Source of the DNA: an uncultured Candidatus Poseidoniales archaeon
GTDB lineage: Archaea; Thermoplasmatota; Poseidoniia; Poseidoniales; Thalassarchaeaceae
Direction of reading: 5' to 3'
DNA length: 64,000 bases
Assembly: GCA_902625325.1 (NCBI GenBank)
Contig: CACOAW010000005.1
Location: 1 to 64,000 of the forward strand
The position numbers and the translations under genes are program-made. Below, one piece after another: positions 9,223-17,925 of the stretch; the first letter of the stretch is position 1, and each line of letters begins with the position of its first letter. Under the pieces are notes generated by a model that was not told the origin of the DNA, made no database searches, and saw only the letters and a list, made by a program, of their open reading frames with translations.

Positions 9223-10044
9223 ATGTCCTCCGGAACACAAACTGAGGGATTGATAGGTCCTTGGCGATTAGATGCACTCGTGTTCTGGAGGGTCAAGCCA
9301 TGGTCAGGCCTGTGGAAGGGGCCATGGTCGAGGAGGCATTCACTCGGTGGAGCCAGGCTCCACCTGGAGGTATTCGTCTTGGGTGTGGTCTTGGTGGCAG
9401 TCCCCTACTTCTCCACCAACAACATAGCCAGCATGTACCTGGACACGGTCTGGGACCCGGAGATCGCACTGGACCGCGAGCTCCCGGTCTTCAACTGGAT
9501 GATCCTCCCATACGCCCTGCTGTACCTGTTCTACCCCGCCACCCTGATTTTGTGCCCGCGGAGCGAGAGGGGCCAAGCGGAACTCGCCGTGGGGATGCAG
9601 ACCCTGATCATGGTAACGGCCTTCTGCTGCGCCATCTTCCTCCTGTTCCCCGCCGAGATCGACATGAGGGACCAGATCGACTGGGACTCCCTGAACGGAT
9701 GGGAGTACGCCCTCTTCGAGTTCATCCACCTCTCCGACAACCCCTGGAACGCATGGCCGAGCCTGCACATAGTCCACTCCTACCTGCTCGCACGTCTCAT
9801 GACGGTATGGGCATCGAGGAGGGCAGCGGAGTCGAGCGCATGGAACATCTTCCTAGTCGTGCTCTGGGTAGAGTGGGCCCTGCTCTCCATCAGCATCCTG
9901 ACCACCAAGCAGCACTACCTGTTCGACCTGGTGACGGGGATAGCAGTCGCACAGCTTGCCTGGATAGCAACCAAGCCCACCCTCGACGAGATCGAGGAGA
10001 TGGGCCCCTCGGCCTTCGCAAAGAAGTGCGGGTGGACCGACTAG
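9223..10044 (+). CDS. PAP2-superfamily membrane phosphatase/phosphotransferase
   Basis: A 273-residue integral membrane protein of the PAP2/Aur1-like group. The PAP2 catalytic blocks appear as PSLH (around residue 180) and TKQHYLFDLVTG (around residue 230), with about six hydrophobic segments. Relatives remove or transfer phosphate on lipid headgroups or polyprenyl phosphates. It lies 4 bases after thiQ and may be co-transcribed, but a thiamin role is only a guess. The first 45 residues are unusual and a later start cannot be excluded. Its TAG overlaps the convergent transporter stop in a shared CTAG (10041-10044). Confidence 0.75.
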   Translation: MSSGTQTEGLIGPWRLDALVFWRVKPWSGLWKGPWSRRHSLGGARLHLEVFVLGVVLVAVPYFSTNNIASMYLDTVWDPEIALDRELPVFNWMILPYALLYLFYPATLILCPRSERGQAELAVGMQTLIMVTAFCCAIFLLFPAEIDMRDQIDWDSLNGWEYALFEFIHLSDNPWNAWPSLHIVHSYLLARLMTVWASRRAAESSAWNIFLVVLWVEWALLSISILTTKQHYLFDLVTGIAVAQLAWIATKPTLDEIEEMGPSAFAKKCGWTD

Positions 10045-12248
10045 TTGTAGACGATGGACAGCAGACCGTTGGCAGCCTTCTCGCATGCGTTCGCCACGTC
10101 ATCCATCCTCTGCAGGACCCTGTACATGTGCACAGCAGCCAGCGGCGCATCCTCGCCGTGGCTGAATACGTAGGCAGCGGCCTTGCTCTCAACCAGGTCC
10201 GCCTCGTGCTCCGCCAGGTTGACCTCGTCGATCAACTCCCCGAGCCTGTCCCTCCCCGCCTTGGTGTAACCCGAAAGAGCCACGTCCTTGAGCTGGGAGA
10301 CAGCGTCCTCGTAGAGGGAAGTGGTCTTAGCAACGGCCTCTGCCATCTCCTTGAGCATACTCCGGGCCTCCTTGTCGACGAACAGCTCCCTGAAGGATAG
10401 TTGCTCAGCGACGTTTTGTGCATAGTCCGCAATCCTGTCCTGCCTGGAAACCATCCTGAACAACTCGTCCTTGCCCTGTAGTACGGATATCTGGCCAGAC
10501 CCGAGCCTCTTCCTGATGTCGTTCTTCACTTCGTCTGCCCTGAGCTCCGCTTCGACCGTCGATGTGATGTGGCCTTCCGGGTCGTCACCATCCGCGGCGG
10601 CATTTACCGCGCTCAGCATGTGCTCGACCGTCTCTTCCACGGCAACTGCGTGAGCGTGGAAGAGCTCGAAGTGAGTCGGTGCTCCCTTGTTGTCTGCGCT
10701 ACCAGCATCGGACAGGGCGTCCTCGACGTAGACCTCATCGTCCCATGTTGCCCAGATCACATACGCGACGATCGCGAAGGCGATTGGGATGATGACCAGG
10801 AGCTTTATCGGGTCAGAACCAGAGGCAACGTAGATTGCTATCGATCCGAAACCAGCTGCAGGTAGGCTTGCGACCCATGAGGAAGCGATCTTGCCGAACA
10901 CCCTGAAGTCAACTGCCTTTGCACCCCCTGCGAGACCCACTCCCACCACTGCTCCAACTAGGGTGTGGGTGGTCGAAACGGGAACGGCGAGGAATGGCAT
11001 TGAGAAAATCAGGATGGTGGTAGCAGCGCCGAACTCTGCTGCGAAACCCCTGGTTGGGGTGATATCGGTGATCTTGTGCCCTATGGTGTCCATGACCCTC
11101 CAGCCCCAGGTCATAACACCTATCGCTATTCCAGCGCTGCCGAGGAGAACCAACCAAACCGGGACGTCTGCCTTGGCAGCCAGCACCCCATCGCTGGATA
11201 TGACCTGGTAGACTGCAGCCATTGGCCCTATGGCATTGGAACGATCGTTAGCCCCATGTGCGAAAGCGACGTATGCTGCGGTGATTACCTGGAGCCATAC
11301 GAATATTCGCTCGACACCATGGAAGCCATCTTCCTCACCCTTGAACTCGTAGTTCCTCAGTACGTAAGCGAGAACTCCTGATGCTATCACTGCTATGATG
11401 AATGCGAGGATTATTGAGTTGATTGGAACCCAGGCTCCCTCGTATACAGCATTCAAACATTCATCGGTGATTATCTCTGCTTTAGATGGGCAGGAAGGTG
11501 TAAACGGGTCAAATGAACCATTCTCCTTAACGGGGATCCACTCGTACTTGTCGTCTATCCAGCCATTGGACTCCGCTCTTGAGAAGAACCCCTTGAGGGC
11601 CTTGAACTGGAGCGCTATGCCAAGAACGAAGAACGTGGGGATTGCCATAATCGGGGCGAGCCACCTCGACCTCTCCTCGGGGTTGCTCGATTCGAGGATG
11701 GTCTCGCGGACTATCCAGAACGTTCCGAATGCCAGAAGTCCCCCCATCAGCGGGCTGGCAACCCATGACATGACTACCTCCTGGGTCTTCTCCCAGTTGA
11801 TCAGCTCAGTATCGTGCTGGACCTCTAGAACCAGTCCGACTCCGATGATCCCACCGATTATGCTGTGGGTGGTGGAGACTGGCAGCCCCAGCCTGGTGGC
11901 CGTCGTCAGCCATATCGCAGCCGCCATCATGGCTGCAATGAACCCGTACATCAGGTCGTTAGCGAAATCGTTTGTCACGGTTTCGAAATCGACAACCAGT
12001 ATTCCCTTCCGTACTGTGTCAGTCACCGCATCCCCTGCGAAGAAGGCCCCGCAGAACTCGAAGACGGCGGCAATAATCACCGCTTGCTTCAGGGTTAGGG
12101 CCTTCGAGCCAACAGATGTCCCCATAGCGTTCGCAACATCGTTTGCTCCGATGTTCCAAGCCATGTAGGCACAAACTATCAATGACAGAATCAGTACTAG
12201 CCACATTACTCCTTCCATGGGTGTTCCGGACTCAGGATGGTATATCAT
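10041..12248 (-). CDS. PiT-family phosphate transporter fused to DUF47/PhoU-like domain
   Basis: A 735-residue fusion. Residues 1 to about 530 are a PiT/PHO4 permease with both signature halves (NIGANDVANAMGTSVG near the N-terminus; HGANDRSNAIGP and PVSTTHTLVGA later). About 200 C-terminal residues form an all-helical DUF47/PhoU-like domain containing ELFRMVSRQDRIADYAQN. DUF47 proteins are usually separate partners of PiT, so the fusion implies built-in gating by phosphate state. The ATG at 12248 sits about 25 bases from a TATA-like palindrome, consistent with a leaderless transcript. It is divergent from a PhoU-type regulator. Confidence 0.92.
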   Translation of the reverse strand: MIYHPESGTPMEGVMWLVLILSLIVCAYMAWNIGANDVANAMGTSVGSKALTLKQAVIIAAVFEFCGAFFAGDAVTDTVRKGILVVDFETVTNDFANDLMYGFIAAMMAAAIWLTTATRLGLPVSTTHSIIGGIIGVGLVLEVQHDTELINWEKTQEVVMSWVASPLMGGLLAFGTFWIVRETILESSNPEERSRWLAPIMAIPTFFVLGIALQFKALKGFFSRAESNGWIDDKYEWIPVKENGSFDPFTPSCPSKAEIITDECLNAVYEGAWVPINSIILAFIIAVIASGVLAYVLRNYEFKGEEDGFHGVERIFVWLQVITAAYVAFAHGANDRSNAIGPMAAVYQVISSDGVLAAKADVPVWLVLLGSAGIAIGVMTWGWRVMDTIGHKITDITPTRGFAAEFGAATTILIFSMPFLAVPVSTTHTLVGAVVGVGLAGGAKAVDFRVFGKIASSWVASLPAAGFGSIAIYVASGSDPIKLLVIIPIAFAIVAYVIWATWDDEVYVEDALSDAGSADNKGAPTHFELFHAHAVAVEETVEHMLSAVNAAADGDDPEGHITSTVEAELRADEVKNDIRKRLGSGQISVLQGKDELFRMVSRQDRIADYAQNVAEQLSFRELFVDKEARSMLKEMAEAVAKTTSLYEDAVSQLKDVALSGYTKAGRDRLGELIDEVNLAEHEADLVESKAAAYVFSHGEDAPLAAVHMYRVLQRMDDVANACEKAANGLLSIVYN

Positions 12249-12294
12249 AGAGAAGTAGCGTAATCTATATATTAATAATTAGATACACAAATTC
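12249..12294. promoter_or_regulatory. 46-bp divergent promoter with AT-rich palindrome
   Basis: The gap between the PiT fusion and the AbrB-PhoU gene contains an imperfect palindrome at 12264-12283 (TCTATATATTAATAATTAGA, 8 of 10 pairs). Its centre is about 22-27 bases from both ATGs, the usual TATA-to-start distance. Both genes would then be leaderless and share one TATA region. The palindrome is also a plausible operator for the adjacent AbrB-domain regulator. Bidirectional use and binding are inferred. Confidence 0.6.
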
Positions 12295-13332
12295 ATGCCC
12301 ATCGGCCCAGGCGAACAAGACGTCCGAAGATTGCAACTTACCGGAGGCGCAACATACACCCTCTCCCTGCCAAAACCATGGGTCTCTGCAAACAACCTAG
12401 ATTCTCGTGACAGCATCAGAATCGACTGGAGGTCCAGCGGTGAACTGATGCTCTCCCCCCTCGAAGAATCAGAAGAACAGAGGACGGAGATCACTATTGA
12501 TTTGGACGGACTTCCGCCAGGCGCTCTATACGATCACCTCATGGGGGCATATATCTCAGGGGTACAGGAGATTGTGATCAGAAGCAAATCCGATATTAAA
12601 AGAAAAACACGAAACGAAATCCGACGATTCCTGAGGTCCACTAGGGGTTTTGAGATAGGAGAAGAGGGTGATTCATATTCTCGATTGATTAGCTTGCTAA
12701 ACGCCGGAGAATTACCACTGAGCGCCAGCCTGAATCGCATGTATCTTCTCCTTTCATCATTAGTTAGAGACATCATAGAGGCACTCCAAGGAGCAGATAC
12801 CGATCTGATATCGGATCACGATGAAAGGGAAAGGGAGGTAGATGGTCTACAGTATCTGATTGAGAGACAGGTAGGCTCGATGCTCTCATCTTCGCAGATT
12901 GTAAAATCACTGGGAATTAGTAGGAAGCAGGGGGTCGAGTACGCAAACCTTGCACGTTCCCTTGAGAGGATGATGGACCATGCAGACCAAATGGCAAGAC
13001 TAACATTGGATTCAGACTCTATTCCAAAACTTAAGATCCAGAACATGCCTCTATCCGCCCTCCCTATTTGGCTAGATTCGATTAAGACGCTAATGATTAA
13101 CCTGAGAGAGAGAGACGCATACCAAATTGAGGAGGCTCGAAACTCACTGAAGTCAGCCCAGCTGGAACTGGAGGAACACGAGGAGAGCCTCTGGTCCGGC
13201 AAGCGCAAAGCAGCACCACTGTTATTCGAAGACAGGTTGTCCGAATCTATTAGGAGGCTATGTGCCTATGCGAGAGATTTCGGTGAGATTTTGCTAAACA
13301 TGCTTGCCTATGACTCAATCAAAAGAAACTGA
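12295..13332 (+). CDS. AbrB-domain PhoU-family phosphate regulator
   Basis: A 345-residue protein. It has an N-terminal AbrB/MazE-like swapped-hairpin domain (RRLQLTGGATYTLSLPKPW, residues 11-29) followed by helical PhoU repeats (about residues 120-345). This architecture is the common archaeal phosphate-uptake regulator. It probably binds DNA and controls phosphate transport genes, here the divergent PiT fusion. The gene is AT-richer than its neighbours. The PiT partner itself carries a second PhoU-like domain, giving the locus two such sensors. Confidence 0.85.
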   Translation: MPIGPGEQDVRRLQLTGGATYTLSLPKPWVSANNLDSRDSIRIDWRSSGELMLSPLEESEEQRTEITIDLDGLPPGALYDHLMGAYISGVQEIVIRSKSDIKRKTRNEIRRFLRSTRGFEIGEEGDSYSRLISLLNAGELPLSASLNRMYLLLSSLVRDIIEALQGADTDLISDHDEREREVDGLQYLIERQVGSMLSSSQIVKSLGISRKQGVEYANLARSLERMMDHADQMARLTLDSDSIPKLKIQNMPLSALPIWLDSIKTLMINLRERDAYQIEEARNSLKSAQLELEEHEESLWSGKRKAAPLLFEDRLSESIRRLCAYARDFGEILLNMLAYDSIKRN

Positions 13333-13340
13333 TGAACTCA

Positions 13341-14069
13341 CTATGCCATTGACTCATAGATGTAGAATGCCCCGCTTCCCACGATCCCTGCCATGACCAG
13401 ATTGTGAATCCACTCCGACTTCATGGCCTCCAACCACCTCTTCCCGGCTCTCACGCCGAGCAAAGCGGCCACCACTAGTAGCAAGGTGACCTGTAGGTGC
13501 TCCCCTATCTCCTCCGGTCGGAAGTATAGGTAGACCGGGACTCTCGACAGGTCCACGCAGAGCGCGAGTACACTCGCAGTGGCGGCATATGCCATCTTGT
13601 CCGGAAGACGACGAGTGAGGAACATCGCCCTCAAGGCACCTTGGTGCCCGGAAAGTCCACCCATGAAGCCAGACCCGAACCCGCCTATCCGGTCGTTTGC
13701 CTCCGGGATCCTAATCCCCGTCCACGACTCGCTTAGGGTCAGCAGGGGTAGGAGGATGAGGAAGGCACCTATCAGGGCGAGGAGGGGGTCCTGTGGGACC
13801 TTGCTCTGCAGAGCGGCCCCAACGACCGCACCCACCACGAGCCAGATGCCGTAGTGCCTGAAAGCGGAGAAGTCGACGCTGTCCCTCAGAGCCAGGAACT
13901 TCGCTGCATTGTGCGCCCCATGCACCACTGCGACCACTGCCACTGCCTCGTGGGGCCCCATCATCAGGAGAGCCACCGGAGTGAGCATCGTCGACAACCC
14001 GAAGCCAGCAGGTACGGTCAGGGCTGCGGCTAGGAACGCAGCAACGAAGGCCAGAGCCAAGAACTCCAT
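13341..14069 (-). CDS. TauE/SafE-family membrane permease
   Basis: A membrane protein of about 242 residues with two repeats of three to four spans. The N-terminus (FVAAFLAAALTVPAGFGLS) and the central FGSGFMGGLSGHQGALRA are characteristic of TauE/SafE anion exporters (sulfite, sulfoacetate and similar). I prefer the ATG at 14069, which begins directly at the first span; an upstream in-frame start at 14120 would add 17 hydrophilic residues. It is convergent with the phosphate regulator, so no functional link is implied. Confidence 0.8.
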   Translation of the reverse strand: MEFLALAFVAAFLAAALTVPAGFGLSTMLTPVALLMMGPHEAVAVVAVVHGAHNAAKFLALRDSVDFSAFRHYGIWLVVGAVVGAALQSKVPQDPLLALIGAFLILLPLLTLSESWTGIRIPEANDRIGGFGSGFMGGLSGHQGALRAMFLTRRLPDKMAYAATASVLALCVDLSRVPVYLYFRPEEIGEHLQVTLLLVVAALLGVRAGKRWLEAMKSEWIHNLVMAGIVGSGAFYIYESMA

Positions 14070-14190
14070 GGCACTCTGAAGAATCGGACAACAATTGATG
14101 TTTCTCCCATTATTTTCCACAAACCACAGCCTAATAGGTTCCAGCCTTGCCCATGACCTGCTCCTAGAGCATTATGGGGATGGTGGGACA

Positions 14191-14925
14191 ATGTCGAAGA
14201 AGGGTATCCTGATTGCCGTCGAGGGAATGGACGGATCCGGGAAGAGCACGCAAGCAAAGCTGTTGTACCACTGGCTGAGAGCCAAGGGACTGCCGGTCTT
14301 CCACACCGAGTGGAACTCCAGCAAGATCGTCAAGCAAGCGACCAAGATAGGGAAGAATACCCGTAGGCTCCTACCAATCACATTCCACATGATACATGCC
14401 GCAGACTTCGCAGACAGATGGGCACAGCAGATAGAACCGGTCTTGGAGATAGGCGGGATAGTGATTTGCGACCGCTATAAGTACACGGCCATGGCGAGGG
14501 ACGGTTCCAGGGACGTCCCCCGGGAGGTCATAGAGGACACATACTCATTCGCGAGGGAGCCAGACCTTACCCTGTACTTCGAAGTCCCAGTGGACGTCAG
14601 CTTCGACCGCATCGCCAAGGGCCGACCGAGCCTGAAGTTCTACGAGGCCGGGTTGGACATGGGCTGGACAACCGACCCATTCGAGTCCTACAGGATCTTC
14701 CAGGGCAAGGTCTCGGACATATACTCAGGACTCGTGGACGAGGGCAGGATCGAACGCCTCGATGCCGAGGGAACCGTGGCGGAGGTCCAGTCCAGGGTGA
14801 GGGAGGCATTCGACAAGAACATCGACCTCTCTGAGGTAGAGGTCATCGACCAATCGGACAGGCTAGCACAGAACCTCAGCGAGTCTGAAATCGACTGGCT
14901 AACATATTCGGAAGGTGAGGGATGA
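14191..14925 (+). CDS. tmk: Thymidylate kinase
   Basis: A 244-residue dTMP kinase family member. It has an intact P-loop GMDGSGKST (residues 12-20, K18), a DRY motif (VICDRYKYT) and an arginine-containing LID-like stretch. It should phosphorylate dTMP to dTDP with ATP. The ATG at 14191 is preceded by GGTGGG. It is somewhat longer than a typical 200-residue Tmk. Its last codons overlap the next gene, a degenerate paralogue, by ATGA (14922-14925), suggesting joint expression or complex formation. Confidence 0.88.
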   Translation: MSKKGILIAVEGMDGSGKSTQAKLLYHWLRAKGLPVFHTEWNSSKIVKQATKIGKNTRRLLPITFHMIHAADFADRWAQQIEPVLEIGGIVICDRYKYTAMARDGSRDVPREVIEDTYSFAREPDLTLYFEVPVDVSFDRIAKGRPSLKFYEAGLDMGWTTDPFESYRIFQGKVSDIYSGLVDEGRIERLDAEGTVAEVQSRVREAFDKNIDLSEVEVIDQSDRLAQNLSESEIDWLTYSEGEG

Positions 14926-15599
14926 TGAGTCACGCGGGCAAGCTGATCGTAATTGAGGGGCCGGATAACGTAGGAAGGAGTCTGCACACACGCCTCCTTT
15001 CTGCCAGGCTGAAGGCGCACGGTATCGCAACCCACATCATAGGGCTGGCCCGCTCAGAACTGATGGGCGAGATAGTGAAGTCAAGAACCGCTGACATGCA
15101 CCAGCTGAACTGGCGCACTAGGTCGCTCCTGTACGCCACAGATCTGCATGACCAGATCAAGCACGAGGCAGAGCCGCTGCTGGACGCCGGATTCGTGGTC
15201 ATCGCGGATCGGTACACACTCACTCCGAGGATTAGGGAGCAGGTGAGGGGCGGGGATGGTGATTGGATCGACTCACTCTACTCCAATACCCCCGATCCCG
15301 ATGCCATGATCGTACTGCACGCAGGACCACGGCGACTGTTGAATCGAATCATGTTCGGGGAGAGCTTGGAGGCGCTGAACCACTTCGAAGCAGGCATGGA
15401 CCTCGCCCTCTCCTCATCTATCACCTCGTCCTTCCTGCAGTACCAGAAAATCCTCAGGAACGAGTTCCAGGAGGCTGGGAAGGAGAGGGGCGCTACCCTG
15501 ATTCCGACCAGGCACACGGTGCAAGAGGTCCATGACAGGATATGGGACTCGGTCAGGCCAGTGGTCGAGCACATGCTCCAGCCGATCGAGGGTAACTAG
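14922..15599 (+). CDS. Thymidylate-kinase paralogue with degenerate P-loop
   Basis: A 225-residue protein sharing the fold of the preceding Tmk: the same N-terminal strand plus P-loop position, and a DRY motif (VIADRYTLT). The P-loop reads GPDNVGRS (residues 13-20): the invariant lysine is R19 and the following threonine is absent. It is translationally coupled to the intact kinase. It may be a regulatory or pseudo-kinase subunit, or a kinase for another nucleotide that tolerates Arg. Its TAG shares CTAG (15596-15599) with the convergent gene. Confidence 0.8.
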   Translation: MMSHAGKLIVIEGPDNVGRSLHTRLLSARLKAHGIATHIIGLARSELMGEIVKSRTADMHQLNWRTRSLLYATDLHDQIKHEAEPLLDAGFVVIADRYTLTPRIREQVRGGDGDWIDSLYSNTPDPDAMIVLHAGPRRLLNRIMFGESLEALNHFEAGMDLALSSSITSSFLQYQKILRNEFQEAGKERGATLIPTRHTVQEVHDRIWDSVRPVVEHMLQPIEGN

Positions 15600-17044
15600 C
15601 CGATCACTCCCGCAACGATATCCGGCTGGGTCAGGTAGGCAAGTAGCCCGATGCCGGCGAACATCATCATCCAGGACCCGATTGCCTTGACAAGGGGGGA
15701 GTTCCTCCTCAGCGAGTCGACCATCGCCCCCCTCCCCATTCCGACCATCGAGGTGACTCCGATCATCAGTAGCGAGACCGAGATGATCAGCCCGCCCATG
15801 CCCATCAGGAGGGCTCCCTCCCCGACCACGGCTAGCCATGCGATGAACGGGAAGACCGCTGCTGCGGTGCAATCCACTGATGCGGCGCTGTAGCCGATAC
15901 CCCACAGGTACATGTTCCGCCTGGGGGTGAACTTGTCGTCCTCCTCAGTGGTCATGTGCCTGTCCAATAGCTTCTGCACCCCGGAGAGTATGTGGGCCGT
16001 CCATCCCAAGAGCATCAGGGCTCCCAGCACGACCAGGAGGAGCGCGATCCCCACGGCAATGTCATGCAGGACCCCTGACAGGTTCAGGAACTCGTCTAGC
16101 CCGAAGATCACTATCCCCACCGTTCCGAAGAAGGTCAGCTGTCCCAGAGCGGCGAACACCCCCACCTCGAATGGGCTGGGGGCGGCCCCCTCCAACTTGC
16201 CTTCCTCGCGGAGCTCGTCCTCCCTGACCCCGAGGCTGAGGCAGTAGCTGATGTAGGACGGCAGAACGGGGAAGGCGCACGGCGAGAAATAGACCAGGAC
16301 TCCGAGGAAGAGGCCGATTACGAAGACCCCGGAGAACGACCTGTCAGCCTTCTCGATGCCGAATCTGAGGCTCTCCGCATCCCCCTCTATCGCCCTCTCA
16401 ACTGCCCGGTCGAAGGACCTCCAACCGTCGAGGGGGGTGCCCGTACCTTCCTTTGCCACCACGTACCCCTCGTGGTCGATCACGTACACGAGGGGGAGGT
16501 TCTGAGCCGCGTAGTACTCGACGAGATCCCCCCTTGTTCCATTCTCGAGAATTATCGAGTCCGAAGCGCCGTTAGCCACAGGCCAGGGCATGTGCTTGCT
16601 GGACGAGGGGTCACCGAACGTGTCGTTGATGCGTTCGAACGACTCGTATCTGTACCAGGACCCGATTGAAAGTGCCACTACCGGGTATTCCGAACTTAGC
16701 GATTGCCAAGATGCCAGGTTGCCCTCCATGTGGCTCTGTACATAGTGACAGTTTTGGCAGTCGACAGCCGTGAAATCGAGGATGACTATGCTTCCTCTGA
16801 GGTCCGAGAGTTTCACCATCCCATCTTCCAGAGGAATGGAGTCGTCTATGCCAGTCCTGTTCATCGTCATCACCTCGAACTCCGGGACTTGCTCTGCATC
16901 CTCAGAGACTCCGTAGATGGACGAAGACAGCCCGAATATGGATAGCGATGCATAGGCAATGGTGCAGAAGAGGACGATGCCGATGCCAAATGCCTTCCAG
17001 GTGTCCCGCTCTCTCAGAACTCCCGTATCGAAGCCCTCTGCCAC
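15596..17044 (-). CDS. Thioredoxin-domain plus CcdA/DsbD-type membrane protein
   Basis: About 482 residues: an N-terminal anchor, an extracytoplasmic TlpA-like thioredoxin domain with C-x2-C (AVDCQNCH), then a CcdA-like bundle. The bundle has its two conserved cysteines in membrane contexts (FSPCAFPVLPSYISY and SVDCTAAAVFPF). It is likely to pass electrons from cytoplasmic thioredoxin to an outward-facing thioredoxin, in reverse domain order to bacterial DsbD. The start is uncertain: I use GTG 17044, before the first span; an open frame continues upstream into the tRNA-Val region. Confidence 0.82.
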   Translation of the reverse strand: MAEGFDTGVLRERDTWKAFGIGIVLFCTIAYASLSIFGLSSSIYGVSEDAEQVPEFEVMTMNRTGIDDSIPLEDGMVKLSDLRGSIVILDFTAVDCQNCHYVQSHMEGNLASWQSLSSEYPVVALSIGSWYRYESFERINDTFGDPSSSKHMPWPVANGASDSIILENGTRGDLVEYYAAQNLPLVYVIDHEGYVVAKEGTGTPLDGWRSFDRAVERAIEGDAESLRFGIEKADRSFSGVFVIGLFLGVLVYFSPCAFPVLPSYISYCLSLGVREDELREEGKLEGAAPSPFEVGVFAALGQLTFFGTVGIVIFGLDEFLNLSGVLHDIAVGIALLLVVLGALMLLGWTAHILSGVQKLLDRHMTTEEDDKFTPRRNMYLWGIGYSAASVDCTAAAVFPFIAWLAVVGEGALLMGMGGLIISVSLLMIGVTSMVGMGRGAMVDSLRRNSPLVKAIGSWMMMFAGIGLLAYLTQPDIVAGVIG

Positions 17045-17139
17045 GGGTTTCCGAGCCCTTTGCCTCTTATGACCCCCGCGTGGCGATGATGCCTCCCCGT
17101 CACCAATCTTATGCGCGGGAGATTGCTGGCAAAAATGCC

Positions 17140-17215
17140 GGGCTCGTGGTCTAGGGGTTATGACGTCGCCTTCACACGGCGAAGATCGCAGGTTCAATTC
17201 CTGCCGAGCCCACCA
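17140..17215 (+). tRNA. tRNA-Val(CAC)
   Basis: A full cloverleaf: acceptor GGGCTCG/CGAGCCC, anticodon stem TCGCC/GGCGA with loop TTCACAC (anticodon CAC), T-arm with GGTTCAATTCC, discriminator A and an encoded CCA (17213-17215). No intron. The convergent deoC gene ends inside the T-arm, so 22 bases are shared in antisense. Confidence 0.96.
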
Positions 17216-17925
17216 CTGACCATGCCATCCACCAGCGACGATGCCCCTATCCGGAGCCTCCCCGCCCCAGAAATCGACTCGTCCCTCGACATTACCAGCC
17301 CTACCAATCTCTCCGCGTCCTCCCTCCTCGAGATGCCGCCTGACAGCTTGATGCCAGGGGCTCCCTCGAACGAGAGGCAGTGCCTGCTCACCTCATCCGC
17401 CAGTATCTTGGCATGCTCGTCCGAGCAGGGGCCACGCTTTCCCGTGCATGTCTTGACGAAGTCCGCCCCCGTCGAGAGGGCCATCCTTGCGACTGCCCTG
17501 ATCTGCCTCTCTTCCAGCATCGGTGTCTCGACAATTACCTTGAGAACAAGTCCGGAGGAGGCTTCGCGCATCGCTATGAGCTTGGCCAACTCCTCCTGCC
17601 CCGGGAAGTCCTCCGTGTCTCTGGGCTCCAGTACGCAGTCAATCTCGTCAGCGCCGCATGAGACGGCCTCTGATATGGCCAAGGAGATGTCCTCTGGGAA
17701 TTCGTTCCCCTTGGGAAAACCCCCCGCCACAATTGCCAGTGAGACTCTCTCTCCCAGATTGTCCCTGACTGATTGGGCGTGTTCGGGGAAGACGCAGACG
17801 GCAGCCGTGCCTAGCTCGTTCGCGACTCTGCAGAGACTCGCAATATCCTGCTCGGAGGCGCTTCTGTCCAACAGGGTCAGGTCAATCAGTTCGAGGATCC
17901 CCCTCGCTTCCATCGTCCCACTCAT
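17194..17925 (-). CDS. deoC: Deoxyribose-phosphate aldolase
   Basis: A 243-residue class I aldolase converting 2-deoxyribose-5-phosphate to glyceraldehyde-3-phosphate and acetaldehyde. The Schiff-base lysine is in DFVKTCTGK, with partner motifs EIDCVL and LKVIVET and a phosphate-binding LSGGI. The ATG (17925) overlaps the serC stop (ATGA), so the two are coupled. The last seven codons and the TGA lie antisense to the 3' part of tRNA-Val; the stop is supplied by the complement of the T-loop TTCAA. Confidence 0.9.
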   Translation of the reverse strand: MSGTMEARGILELIDLTLLDRSASEQDIASLCRVANELGTAAVCVFPEHAQSVRDNLGERVSLAIVAGGFPKGNEFPEDISLAISEAVSCGADEIDCVLEPRDTEDFPGQEELAKLIAMREASSGLVLKVIVETPMLEERQIRAVARMALSTGADFVKTCTGKRGPCSDEHAKILADEVSRHCLSFEGAPGIKLSGGISRREDAERLVGLVMSRDESISGAGRLRIGASSLVDGMVSGGLGRN

